DNA of 64,000 nt. It comes from Sphingosinicella flava (GTDB lineage Bacteria; Pseudomonadota; Alphaproteobacteria; Sphingomonadales; Sphingomonadaceae). The notes under the pieces were generated by a model, which did not search any database, was not told the DNA's origin, and worked only from the letters and a program-made list of their open reading frames with translations. The stretch spans positions 1,407,122-1,471,121 of the forward strand of contig NZ_CP065592.1 in NCBI RefSeq assembly GCF_016025255.1. Direction: 5' to 3'. The translations under genes and the position numbers were made by a program. Positions 42,244 to 50,266 of this stretch are shown here, one piece after another. Position 1 is the stretch's first letter. Every line of letters starts with the position of its first letter.

Positions 42244-42260
42244 TTGCGTATATAATTTCC
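42238..42260 (-). repeat. Right terminal inverted repeat (IRR)
   Basis: The last 23 bases of the element, ending ATATAATTTCC, are the inverted counterpart of IRL at 38203-38224. Confidence 0.88.
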
Positions 42261-42268
42261 TAAATAAA
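42261..42268. repeat. Target-site duplication, right (TAAATAAA)
   Basis: Exact copy of 38195-38202, abutting the right end of the insertion sequence. It lies 12 bp before the GNAT start codon. Confidence 0.9.
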
Positions 42269-42280
42269 AGGGGGCAGGTG

Positions 42281-42877
42281 ATGCGAATGCATCTGAAAAA
42301 GGCGCCGCTGGAAGGCGCCCATATCCGGCTTGAGCCGGTTTCGGAAAGCCACCGCGATGCGATGCGGGCGATGGTGGAGGGCGATCCCGACGCCTGGTCG
42401 ATCCTCCTGACGAACGGCCAGGGCGAGGCTTTCGGCGATTATTTCGCGACGATGTGCGGCCCATCGGCGGACCCCCATCGCATCGCCTTTGCCTTGAAGC
42501 GCCTGTCCGACGGCGCGATCGTCGGCACCACCAGTTTCTACGACATCGCGCCCCGCCACGGCACGGTGGAAATCGGCGGCACCTATTACCGCCCCGACGC
42601 ACGCGGCGGCATCGTCAATCCGGAGGCCAAATATCTCCTCCTCGCCCACGCGTTCGGCAATGGCGCGCTCCGCGTCCAGCTCCGCACCGACGCGCGCAAC
42701 GCCCGCAGCCAGGCGGCGATCGAGAAACTGGGCGCGAAGAAGGAAGGCGTGATCCGCCGCCAGTTCATCACCTGGAACGGCCACCATCGCGACAGCGTCA
42801 TCTATTCGATCATCGCCGAGGAATGGCCGGAGGTGAAAGCGGGATTGGAACGGCGGCTCTCCACTTTTACCGGCTAA
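42281..42877 (+). CDS. GNAT-family acetyltransferase (RimJ/RimL-like)
   Basis: A 198-aa acetyltransferase of the Acetyltransf_3 type: LEGAHIRLEPVSESHRDAMR at the start, GTTSFYDIAPRHGTVEIGGT, then NGALRVQLRTDARNARSQAA and IEKLGAKKEGVIRRQFITWN, typical of RimL-like enzymes. ATG 42281 follows a GGGGGCAGG stretch; 42287 is an alternative. The insertion sequence ends 20 bp upstream, so the original promoter has been displaced and expression now depends on the element or on new sequences at its end. Confidence 0.85.
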   Translation: MRMHLKKAPLEGAHIRLEPVSESHRDAMRAMVEGDPDAWSILLTNGQGEAFGDYFATMCGPSADPHRIAFALKRLSDGAIVGTTSFYDIAPRHGTVEIGGTYYRPDARGGIVNPEAKYLLLAHAFGNGALRVQLRTDARNARSQAAIEKLGAKKEGVIRRQFITWNGHHRDSVIYSIIAEEWPEVKAGLERRLSTFTG

Positions 42878-42925
42878 ATTTTTCCAAGCCGCTCAACCAA
42901 TCGCGCGCTCGGCAGTTGGCGCGGC

Positions 42926-43915
42926 ATGACAGATCAACACGATGAGTCGGGGCGCGGACGCGAGGCCGACAAGCCCACCCAAATCCCCGCACGCGGATGG
43001 AAGGATATCGTGGTCCGGGCCTGGAAGGAATCCGGGCAGGACAATATGAGCCTGGTTTCCGCAGGCGTCGCCTTTTACGCCTTTCTCGCCATGGTGCCGC
43101 TGCTCGCCGCATTCGTGCTGAGCTATGGCCTGTTCGCGGCGCCCGCGACGATGATGGGGCATGTCCGGGGCCTGTTCCAGGTTTTGCCGCGCGACGCCGC
43201 CGCCATTATCGGCGAACAATTGGTGAGCGTCACCAGCCAGGCCGCGAGCAAAACCGGGCTGGGCCTCCTCTTCGCGCTCGGCCTTGCCCTTTACGGCGCG
43301 ATGAAGGGCGCGGCGGCGATGATCACCGCGCTCAACATCGCTTATGACGAGGACGAAACGCGCGGGTTCATCCGCAAGACCTTGGCCGCCCTGGCGATCA
43401 CCATAGGGGCGGTGGTGACCGGCCTCGTCGCCGTCGCCGCCATCGGCGCGCTGGCGGCGGTGGACCGCCTGCTGCCCGGCGCGCCGCCCCTGCTGCCGAC
43501 CCTGATCCGCATCGGATTCTGGATTGCCGCAGCGGCGGTGGCGAGCGGCGCGGTGGCGGCGCTGTACCGTTACGCGCCCGATCGCGAGGCGGCGAAGTGG
43601 CGCTGGCTCACGCCAGGCTCCATCGTCGCGACCGCCGGCTGGCTGCTGATGACCCTGGGTTTCGGCATCTACACGGCCAATTTCGGCAATTACAACGCGA
43701 CCTATGGCGCGCTTGGCGCGGTCGTCGTGCTTTTGATGTGGCTCTATTTGTCCGCTTATGTCCTGCTGCTCGGCGCCGAGCTCAATGCCGAGATGGAGCA
43801 TCAGACGCGGAAGGATACGACCACCGGGCCGGACAGGCCGATGGGCGCGCGCGATGCCGAAATGGCCGACACGGTCGGCGCCGCGACCGGCACCAACGGC
43901 AAGAAGAGCCGTTAA
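42926..43915 (+). CDS. YihY/BrkB-family membrane protein
   Basis: A 329-aa protein with six predicted membrane helices and the YihY motifs MSLVSAGVAFYAFLAMVPLL (about 36-55), GAMKGAAAMITALNIAYDED and TYGALGAVVVLLMWLYLSAY. A hydrophilic tail ends the protein. Once thought to be RNase BN, the family is now regarded as a membrane protein of uncertain role, possibly in lipid or envelope homeostasis. Confidence 0.88.
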   Translation: MTDQHDESGRGREADKPTQIPARGWKDIVVRAWKESGQDNMSLVSAGVAFYAFLAMVPLLAAFVLSYGLFAAPATMMGHVRGLFQVLPRDAAAIIGEQLVSVTSQAASKTGLGLLFALGLALYGAMKGAAAMITALNIAYDEDETRGFIRKTLAALAITIGAVVTGLVAVAAIGALAAVDRLLPGAPPLLPTLIRIGFWIAAAAVASGAVAALYRYAPDREAAKWRWLTPGSIVATAGWLLMTLGFGIYTANFGNYNATYGALGAVVVLLMWLYLSAYVLLLGAELNAEMEHQTRKDTTTGPDRPMGARDAEMADTVGAATGTNGKKSR

Positions 43916-43921
43916 GCCGCC

Positions 43922-44253
43922 ATGACCAAGAAAAAGAAGAAGACGCATCCGGGCGACAAGGCCATCCGCGCGATCAAGCGCGCGGACAAGGCCGCGGCCG
44001 AAGCGACGGCGCCTTACCGGCGGCACGGGGCGATCCGCACCCTTTCCGCCTTCTCGGAAATTGGCGACCAGCCGCCGCCCCAGGCGATCGCCTGGGGCGC
44101 GCCGGCGCGCGCATGATCATCGCCCACATTCTGGCGACCGTCGCCAAGGACATCGTGAAGCGCCGCGTCGACCGCACCCGCCCCCGCCTGCTGATCGAGG
44201 AGGGCCGGTACGTCACCGACCGGCTGCTGCGCCTGTTCGGCCCGAAGGCATGA
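43922..44253 (+). pseudogene. Frameshifted, truncated PAP2-type phosphatase
   Basis: Two overlapping frames give parts of one protein: ADKAAAEATAPYRRHGAIRT...SEIGDQPPPQ in the first, and GARMIIAHILATVAKDIVKR-RVDRTRPR in the second. The latter holds the PAP2 motif KX6RP. The frame changes near 44095-44113, and the SGH and SRX5H catalytic motifs are missing altogether. The gene has lost at least a frame and its C-terminal half. It ends before a new intergenic region. Confidence 0.65.
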
Positions 44254-44377
44254 CGCCGGCAAGCCGGCAGACCGTGGGCACAGGAACGGGGATAAGATGC
44301 CGTTCAGGCGCTTGGCGGCATGCGGGCTTTGGTCTAGCCATAGCTGGAAACCAAGCCGCCCGTTAGGAGATGCCCCC

Positions 44378-46288
44378 TTGTCCATCCGCCTCATGCCGCT
44401 GCTGCTCGCCGGAGCCGCGTCCTTCATCCTCGCCGCCTGCACGCCCGCCGGAAAAACGGCGCCGAATGCGGGGACGGCCGCGGTGCTGAGCGCGCCGGAC
44501 GCGCGCGACATTCACTCTTATGCCCGCCCCGAAGTGGCGCGCGTCACCCATGTCGCGCTCGACCTCCGCGCCGATTTCGCGGCGAAACGGATGGCGGGGA
44601 CGGCGGCCCTAGATGTCGCCGCATCGCCGGGCGCGACGGAAATCGTCCTCGACAGCAAGGGGCTGGAGATCGCGTCGGTCACCGACCGCGCCGGACGGCC
44701 TTTGCAATGGGCAGTGGGGGCGAACGACCCCAATATCGGCGCCCCGCTGACCGTACAGCTGAACGGCGCGAACCGCATCGTCATCACGTATAAAAGCGCG
44801 CCCGATGCCGCCGCCCTGCAATGGCTGGCACCGGAGCAGACCGCGGGCAAGAAGCTGCCCTTCCTGTTCAGCCAGGGCCAGGCGATCCTCAACCGCACCT
44901 GGATCCCGACGCAGGACAGCCCCGGCATCCGCCAGACCTGGGAGGCGCGCATCGTCGTGCCCGAAAATATGGTCGCGGTGATGAGCGGCGAGCGCCTGAC
45001 GCCCAGGGGCGAGGCCGTGGCGGGCGGCGGCAAGGCCTATCGCTTCCGCATGGACAAGGCGGTCGCGCCCTATCTGATCGCCATCGCGGCGGGCGACATC
45101 GCCTTCCAGCCGCTTGGGCCGCGCACCGGCGTCTATGCCGAACCCGCGACGTTGAAGGCGGCGGCGGACGAACTCGTCGATACCGAGAAGATGGTCGAGG
45201 CGGCCGAAAGCCTTTACGGGCCCTATCGCTGGGGCCGCTACGACATGATCGTTCTTCCCCCCGCTTTCCCATTCGGCGGCATGGAAAATCCGACGCTCAC
45301 CTTCCTGACGCCGACGATGATCGCGGGCGACCGGTCGCTCGTCTCGCTGATCGCGCACGAATTGGCGCACAGCTGGTCGGGCAATCTCGTCACCAATGCG
45401 CAATGGGCGGATTTCTGGCTGAACGAGGGTTTCACCACTTATTTCGAAAGCCGGATCATGGAGGCGCTTTACGGCAAGCAGCGCGCCGACCAGAATATCG
45501 CGCTCGGCTGGGATTCGCTGCAGGACACGATCCAGGGCGCGGGCGGCCCCGCCTCGCCCAATACCCGCCTCCACCTCGACCTCACCGGCCGCGATCCGGA
45601 CGACGGGATGAGCGACATCGCTTATGAAAAGGGCGCCGCCTTCCTCCGCACCATCGAGAACACGGTCGGGCGCCAGCGCTTCGACGCTTGGCTTCGTTCC
45701 TATTTCGACCGCCATGCCTTCCAGCCGATCACGGCGTCCCTGTTCCTGCAGGACATCCGCGCCAATCTGGTGCGCGGGGATGCGGCGCTGGAAGGGAAGC
45801 TGATGCTGGACGAGTGGGTCTATCAGCCGGGCATTCCCGCCAATGTCATCGCCCCGCCGACCGCGGCCTTTGCCGCCGTCGATGCGGCGGTGAAAGCCTA
45901 TATGGCAAGCGGTCAGCCGCCGAAGACTTTCAGCAACTGGAATACGCAGGAACGGCTTCGCTTTCTCGATGCCCTCCCACGCGATCTGGGCAGCGGCAAG
46001 CTCGAAGAGCTGAACGACGCGCTTACTTTGTCGGAGAGCGGCAATAGCGAGATTCTGTTCGCCTGGCTGCAGCTCGCCATCGCCAACCGCTACGACCCGG
46101 TGGTGCCAGTGCTGGAAAACTTCCTGACGTCCATGGGCCGCCGCAAATTCGTCGCGCCGCTCTTCGCCGCACTCGCGCGGCAGGGCGAATGGGGCCTGCC
46201 GATCGCCCGCCGCATCTACGCCAAGGCGCGCCCGGGCTACCATTCCGTAACGTCCGGCACGGTGGACGAGACGCTGAAGGGGTCGTGA
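44378..46288 (+). CDS. M1-family aminopeptidase, lipoprotein
   Basis: A 636-aa zinc aminopeptidase. A TTG start at 44378 with GGAG upstream gives a lipoprotein signal (MPLLLAGAASFILAAC); the ATG at 44393 is an alternative. The exopeptidase motif GGMENPTLTF, the zinc motif HELAHSWSG (His327, Glu328, His331) and NEGFTTYFE (Glu350) have the correct spacing. A C-terminal helical leukotriene-A4-hydrolase-like domain follows. It probably digests peptides in the periplasm. It is monocistronic. Confidence 0.9.
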   Translation: MSIRLMPLLLAGAASFILAACTPAGKTAPNAGTAAVLSAPDARDIHSYARPEVARVTHVALDLRADFAAKRMAGTAALDVAASPGATEIVLDSKGLEIASVTDRAGRPLQWAVGANDPNIGAPLTVQLNGANRIVITYKSAPDAAALQWLAPEQTAGKKLPFLFSQGQAILNRTWIPTQDSPGIRQTWEARIVVPENMVAVMSGERLTPRGEAVAGGGKAYRFRMDKAVAPYLIAIAAGDIAFQPLGPRTGVYAEPATLKAAADELVDTEKMVEAAESLYGPYRWGRYDMIVLPPAFPFGGMENPTLTFLTPTMIAGDRSLVSLIAHELAHSWSGNLVTNAQWADFWLNEGFTTYFESRIMEALYGKQRADQNIALGWDSLQDTIQGAGGPASPNTRLHLDLTGRDPDDGMSDIAYEKGAAFLRTIENTVGRQRFDAWLRSYFDRHAFQPITASLFLQDIRANLVRGDAALEGKLMLDEWVYQPGIPANVIAPPTAAFAAVDAAVKAYMASGQPPKTFSNWNTQERLRFLDALPRDLGSGKLEELNDALTLSESGNSEILFAWLQLAIANRYDPVVPVLENFLTSMGRRKFVAPLFAALARQGEWGLPIARRIYAKARPGYHSVTSGTVDETLKGS

Positions 46289-46378
46289 CCTTCAAGGGCT
46301 TAGGTGCATAAAAAGGCGTTAACCAAACATCAAACCTCTCCCTTTATGCAGGGCCGGCAATGATGCGCGGGGAGGGGG

Positions 46379-48673
46379 ATGAAGCAGGCTGAACTGGCCC
46401 GCATGAACGAGGCGGACTTCCTGGCGGTGCTCGCCGGGGATCGGCCGCTCTCGCGCCTCATCGACCTTCGCCACCAGCGCAAGCGCGTCTTCGCCGACGC
46501 GTCCTTGGTCTTCGCCTTTTGCGCCGTCGCCCTCGCTTCGCTCGCCGGATGGGTGGCGGGCGGGGCGATCGGTTTCGCCTTCGCCGCGCCGTGGCTGCTG
46601 CTGACCGGCGCCGCGCACTGGCTTTCGCTGCAACGCGCGCGGCGCGACCGTCACCATCAAGAACGCCGGCCAATGCCCGCGACCGCCGCGGAAGGGGCGG
46701 GATTGGGCCTCCTATGGTCGTCGCTTCCGGCCTGGGCGCTGGCGAGCGGGGCGCCCGCCTTGCCGCTCGGCCTGACGGTCGCCGCCGCGATCATGGCCGG
46801 AACCCTCGCCTCGGCGGAGCCGGCCTTTGCCCTGTCGTGGATCGCCGTCCTGTTCGCGTCGCAATCCTGGGGGCTGTGGAGCGCGAGCGGCGGCGATCTC
46901 ATCCTCATGATGGCGCTGACCGGGAATGTCGCGGTGGCGGGGCTCGGCGTCCTGCTGGTCCAGCATTGGGTGCGGCAGCAGGGCAAGGATGCCCAGCGCA
47001 TCGCCGACGAATGCGAGACGGTCGGCCTCCTTCTCCGCGAATATGAGCAGCGCGGCGCGGGCTGGCTGTGGCAGGTCGATAGCGGCAATCGCATCCTCTA
47101 TCTCTCCCGCCGGATCACGAATTTGCTCGGCCGGGCGCCCGCGCAAGTGATCGGCCAGCCGCTTCCCGCGGTGCTCGGCGGCGGCGGCGCGCTGGGCCAG
47201 GCCCTTCTCGCGCGCACGGCTTTTTCCGCGCTCGAAATGGAAATCCGCACCAATCAGGGCGATCGCTGGATTTCCCTGACCGGCGACCCGATCGTCGACG
47301 GCGACGGCCTCTTCCAGGGCTTTCGCGGCGTCGGCGCCGACGTGACCGAGGCGCGGCGGACCAAGGAGCGGCTGACCAATCTCGCCAACATGGACGTCCT
47401 GTCGGGCCTCCCCAATCGCAGCCGCGTCCGCGAGCTGCTCGGCGATGCGCTGGCGGCGGCGCAAGGCTCCGGCATTCCCTGCGCGGTCCTGTTCCTCGAC
47501 CTCGACGGCTTCAAGCCGGTCAACGACACGTTCGGCCACATGACGGGCGACACGGTGCTGAAATCCGTCGCCCAGCGCCTCGTCCGCGAAGTGGGCGGCA
47601 TGGGCGAGGTCGGCCGCATCGGCGGCGACGAATTCGCGGTCGTCGTGCCCGACGCGCAGAGCCGCGCCCGCGTCGACGCGCTCGGCGCGCGGCTGATCGC
47701 CGCCGTGTCCGAACCCTATCAGGCCGACAGCGCGAAAATCCGCATCGGCCTGTCGATCGGCTGCGCCTTCGGCCCGGTCGACGGGCAGAGCGTCGACGAC
47801 CTCATCCAGAAAGCCGACATGGCGCTGTACCAGGCCAAGGCGCGCGGCCGCGGCATGTGCTGCGCCTTCGACGCGAGCATGCAGAAGGAAGCCGAACAAC
47901 GGCTGCGGCTGGAGGAAGACCTGCGCCATGCCCTCCCCGGCAACCAGTTCCGCCTCACCTACCAGCCCCTGGTCCGGGCGTCCGACCAGCGCCTCGTCGG
48001 CTTCGAGGCGCTCATTCGCTGGCACCATCCGGTGCGCGGCCTCATCTCCCCGCTCGACTTCATTCCATTGGCCGAGGAAACCGGCATCATCACCCATCTC
48101 GGCGACTGGGTGATCGAGGAAGCGTGCCGCGCCGCCGCCCACTGGCCCGACCATATCAGCGTCGCGGTGAACCTCTCGCCGCGCCAGCTCGTCCTGCCCG
48201 CCCTTCCCAACGCGGTGAGCGAGAGCCTCACCCGCCACCGGATCAAGCCCAACCGGCTTGAGCTGGAAGTGACCGAGAGCGTCTTCCTCGGCGACACGCA
48301 CGGCGCTCTCGACGTGCTGCGCCGCCTCCGCCAATTGGGCGTCGGCATCGCGCTCGACGATTTCGGCACCGGCTATTCCTCACTCGGCTATTTGAACAAG
48401 ACCGTGTTCCACAAGCTGAAGATCGACGGCTCCTTCGTCCGGGAGGCGGCGAAGAACAAGGAAACGGTGGCGATCATCCAGTCGATCGTCACCCTCGCCA
48501 ACAGCTTCCGGATGACGATCACCGCCGAAGGGGTCGAAACGATGGCCGATTTCGAGCGCATGCGCGACATGGGCTGCCACCAGATCCAGGGCTATCTGTT
48601 CGGCCGCCCGATGGATTTCGACAAGGCGACCGAATTGGTGCGCGGCGGCGGCAATGCGCGGATGAGCGCCTGA
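46379..48673 (+). CDS. Membrane GGDEF-EAL cyclic-di-GMP protein with PAS domain
   Basis: A 764-aa protein. Several N-terminal helices (about 45-95 and 110-190) precede a PAS domain (about 210-325), a GGDEF domain with intact GGDEF at 415-419, and an EAL domain with EAL at 543-545 and DDFGTGYSSL. The RxxD inhibitory site nine residues before GGDEF reads GGMG, so product feedback is absent. Both cyclase and phosphodiesterase could be active; the net direction is unknown. A TTAA-N7-TCAA sequence lies about 50 bp upstream. Confidence 0.93.
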   Translation: MKQAELARMNEADFLAVLAGDRPLSRLIDLRHQRKRVFADASLVFAFCAVALASLAGWVAGGAIGFAFAAPWLLLTGAAHWLSLQRARRDRHHQERRPMPATAAEGAGLGLLWSSLPAWALASGAPALPLGLTVAAAIMAGTLASAEPAFALSWIAVLFASQSWGLWSASGGDLILMMALTGNVAVAGLGVLLVQHWVRQQGKDAQRIADECETVGLLLREYEQRGAGWLWQVDSGNRILYLSRRITNLLGRAPAQVIGQPLPAVLGGGGALGQALLARTAFSALEMEIRTNQGDRWISLTGDPIVDGDGLFQGFRGVGADVTEARRTKERLTNLANMDVLSGLPNRSRVRELLGDALAAAQGSGIPCAVLFLDLDGFKPVNDTFGHMTGDTVLKSVAQRLVREVGGMGEVGRIGGDEFAVVVPDAQSRARVDALGARLIAAVSEPYQADSAKIRIGLSIGCAFGPVDGQSVDDLIQKADMALYQAKARGRGMCCAFDASMQKEAEQRLRLEEDLRHALPGNQFRLTYQPLVRASDQRLVGFEALIRWHHPVRGLISPLDFIPLAEETGIITHLGDWVIEEACRAAAHWPDHISVAVNLSPRQLVLPALPNAVSESLTRHRIKPNRLELEVTESVFLGDTHGALDVLRRLRQLGVGIALDDFGTGYSSLGYLNKTVFHKLKIDGSFVREAAKNKETVAIIQSIVTLANSFRMTITAEGVETMADFERMRDMGCHQIQGYLFGRPMDFDKATELVRGGGNARMSA

Positions 48674-48791
48674 CCCCAAAACCATTGCGGCGGGGATGCT
48701 AGACTTTGCGGACTGGATATGCTGACCAGTAGCCGGGGTGCCCGTTGTTTCTTGGTGGTTTCCATGAAGCCAGGCATTGGGGAGAATGAAC

Positions 48792-50102
48792 ATGAATTTT
48801 CCGGCTTTTCGCGCCATTGGGCTGCTCATCGCGCAGCTTTTCGCCTGCTCCGCCGCACTGGCGGCCCCCGCCGAAGCGCCGGCGATGTGGAAGAACGGGC
48901 GGTGGTTCGATGGCACCCAATTCGTCAAGCGCACCATGTACAGCACGCAAGCGGGCCTGCTGACCACGCGGAAACCCCCCAAGGTCGGAAGAACGGTGGA
49001 CCTTCAGGGCAAATATGTCGTCCCCGCTTATGGCGATGCCCATACCCATATTATCGGCGATGAAGATCAACTGGATGCCAAGATCGCGGCCTTCCTGCGG
49101 GAAGGCATCTTCTACGCCAAGAACCCCAATGCGATACCGGATTTCCTGACCCCGAAGATGCGGAGCATGATCAACCGCAAGGACAGTATCGACGTGGTCT
49201 TCGCCAATGGCGGCCTGACCGGGAGCGGCGCGCATCCGGCACCCCTGCACGACAATTTGGCCGACAGGGGGCTTCTGCAGGGCCTTGGACGCGCGGACAT
49301 GCCCGGGCGCGCCTATCACATCATCGACGATGAGGACGATCTGGCCGCCAGCTGGCCGAAAATTCTGGCCGGAAAGCCCGATTTCATCAAGGTGTTCCTG
49401 AATGGCGGAACCCGCCTGCGCCTCGGCAGCGAAGCCGGCACCAAGGCCGGCATATCCCCCGCGATGCTGAAATCGATCATCCGCCGCGCCCATGATGCCG
49501 GGCTAAGAGTGATGGCGCACGTCGAAACTGCGGACGATTTCGCGGCGGCCGTCGAAGCGGGCGTGGATGAAACCGCCCATCTTCCCCATTTCGGGCCGCG
49601 CGGCGCGCGCGAAAATGCGGCGGCCTATACCATCACGCCGGAGGTGGCGGCGCAGGCCGGCGCGCGCGGCGTGACCGTCATCGGCACGGCCAGCGTGCTG
49701 CAGCGGATGCACGGCGCGGAATGGCCGGAAGAAGCACGCACGAGCGTGGCCGCCCTGCACCGGAAGAATATCGCGCTGCTCCGCCAGCATGGCGTGCGCA
49801 TCGCGATCGGCAGCGACGGCATGGGCGGCGAAACCGGAATTCCCACCGCGGCGGGCGAAGCGGCCTATTTCTATACCTATGGCCTGGCGGACAATCTCGA
49901 CTTGCTGCGCATGTGGTCTGTCGTCACTCCGCAAACGATCTTTCCGGATCGCAAGATCGGCAAGCTGGAAGAGGGTTACGAAGCCAACTTCCTGGCGCTC
50001 GACGGCGATCCTCTCGCCGATCCCAAGAACCTGCACCGCATCGGCCTGCGGGTGAAGGGGGGCGCGGTGCTGGCCCTTGATGGCGGCACAGCGGCCGATT
50101 GA
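48792..50102 (+). CDS. Exported metal-dependent amidohydrolase
   Basis: A 436-aa protein. The start at 48792 has GGGGAG seven bases upstream and opens a signal peptide (FRAIGLLIAQLFACSAALAA). The amidohydrolase barrel shows DAHTHII (first metal pair), PDFIKVFLNGG (bridging Lys), RVMAHVETADD (His), ETAHLPHF (His) and AIGSDGMGGE (Asp). All five ligand positions are filled. The substrate cannot be predicted; related periplasmic enzymes are called Xaa-Pro dipeptidases or imidazolonepropionase-like proteins. Confidence 0.85.
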   Translation: MNFPAFRAIGLLIAQLFACSAALAAPAEAPAMWKNGRWFDGTQFVKRTMYSTQAGLLTTRKPPKVGRTVDLQGKYVVPAYGDAHTHIIGDEDQLDAKIAAFLREGIFYAKNPNAIPDFLTPKMRSMINRKDSIDVVFANGGLTGSGAHPAPLHDNLADRGLLQGLGRADMPGRAYHIIDDEDDLAASWPKILAGKPDFIKVFLNGGTRLRLGSEAGTKAGISPAMLKSIIRRAHDAGLRVMAHVETADDFAAAVEAGVDETAHLPHFGPRGARENAAAYTITPEVAAQAGARGVTVIGTASVLQRMHGAEWPEEARTSVAALHRKNIALLRQHGVRIAIGSDGMGGETGIPTAAGEAAYFYTYGLADNLDLLRMWSVVTPQTIFPDRKIGKLEEGYEANFLALDGDPLADPKNLHRIGLRVKGGAVLALDGGTAAD

Positions 50103-50173
50103 CGGGCAGCGCAGCAGAGGTGAAAAGCGCTCCGTCCATTCGCGTGTTCGGGCCCTTACCCCTTCTTCGTCCC

Positions 50174-50246
50174 GAGACCCCGGCCTTCGCCGGGATGACG
50201 TAAGACAAACCCCTGCCCCGTCATTCCGGCGAAGGCCGGAATCTGG
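50174..50246. repeat. Pair of palindromic extragenic repeats
   Basis: A reverse copy (CGGCCTTCGCCGGGATGACG, ending 50200) and a forward copy (CGTCATTCCGGCGAAGGCCG, from 50219) lie back to back between the converging amidohydrolase and fumarase genes. Same family as at 1555 and 20136. Confidence 0.8.
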
Positions 50247-50266
50247 TCCCGTAGAAGCCTCGATCT

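Larger units (their letters stand above)
38203..42260 (+). mobile_element. IS1595-family transposon with restriction-modification cargo
   Basis: A 4058-bp element bounded by imperfect terminal inverted repeats (38203-38224 and 42238-42260, beginning GGAA(A)TTATATACG and ending AACTAGAC, with one indel and one mismatch) and by an 8-bp target duplication. It encodes an ISXO2-like transposase and three passengers on the same strand: a nuclease-methyltransferase fusion, a specificity subunit and a short basic protein. The boundaries were read directly from the repeats, so the cargo clearly lies inside the mobile unit. Passenger genes are known in some IS1595 subgroups. Confidence 0.92.

Noticed and set aside
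44609-48334. Frames of over 500 codons antisense to the M1 peptidase and the GGDEF-EAL gene
   Set aside because: Both mirror intact genes with complete catalytic motifs on the plus strand.
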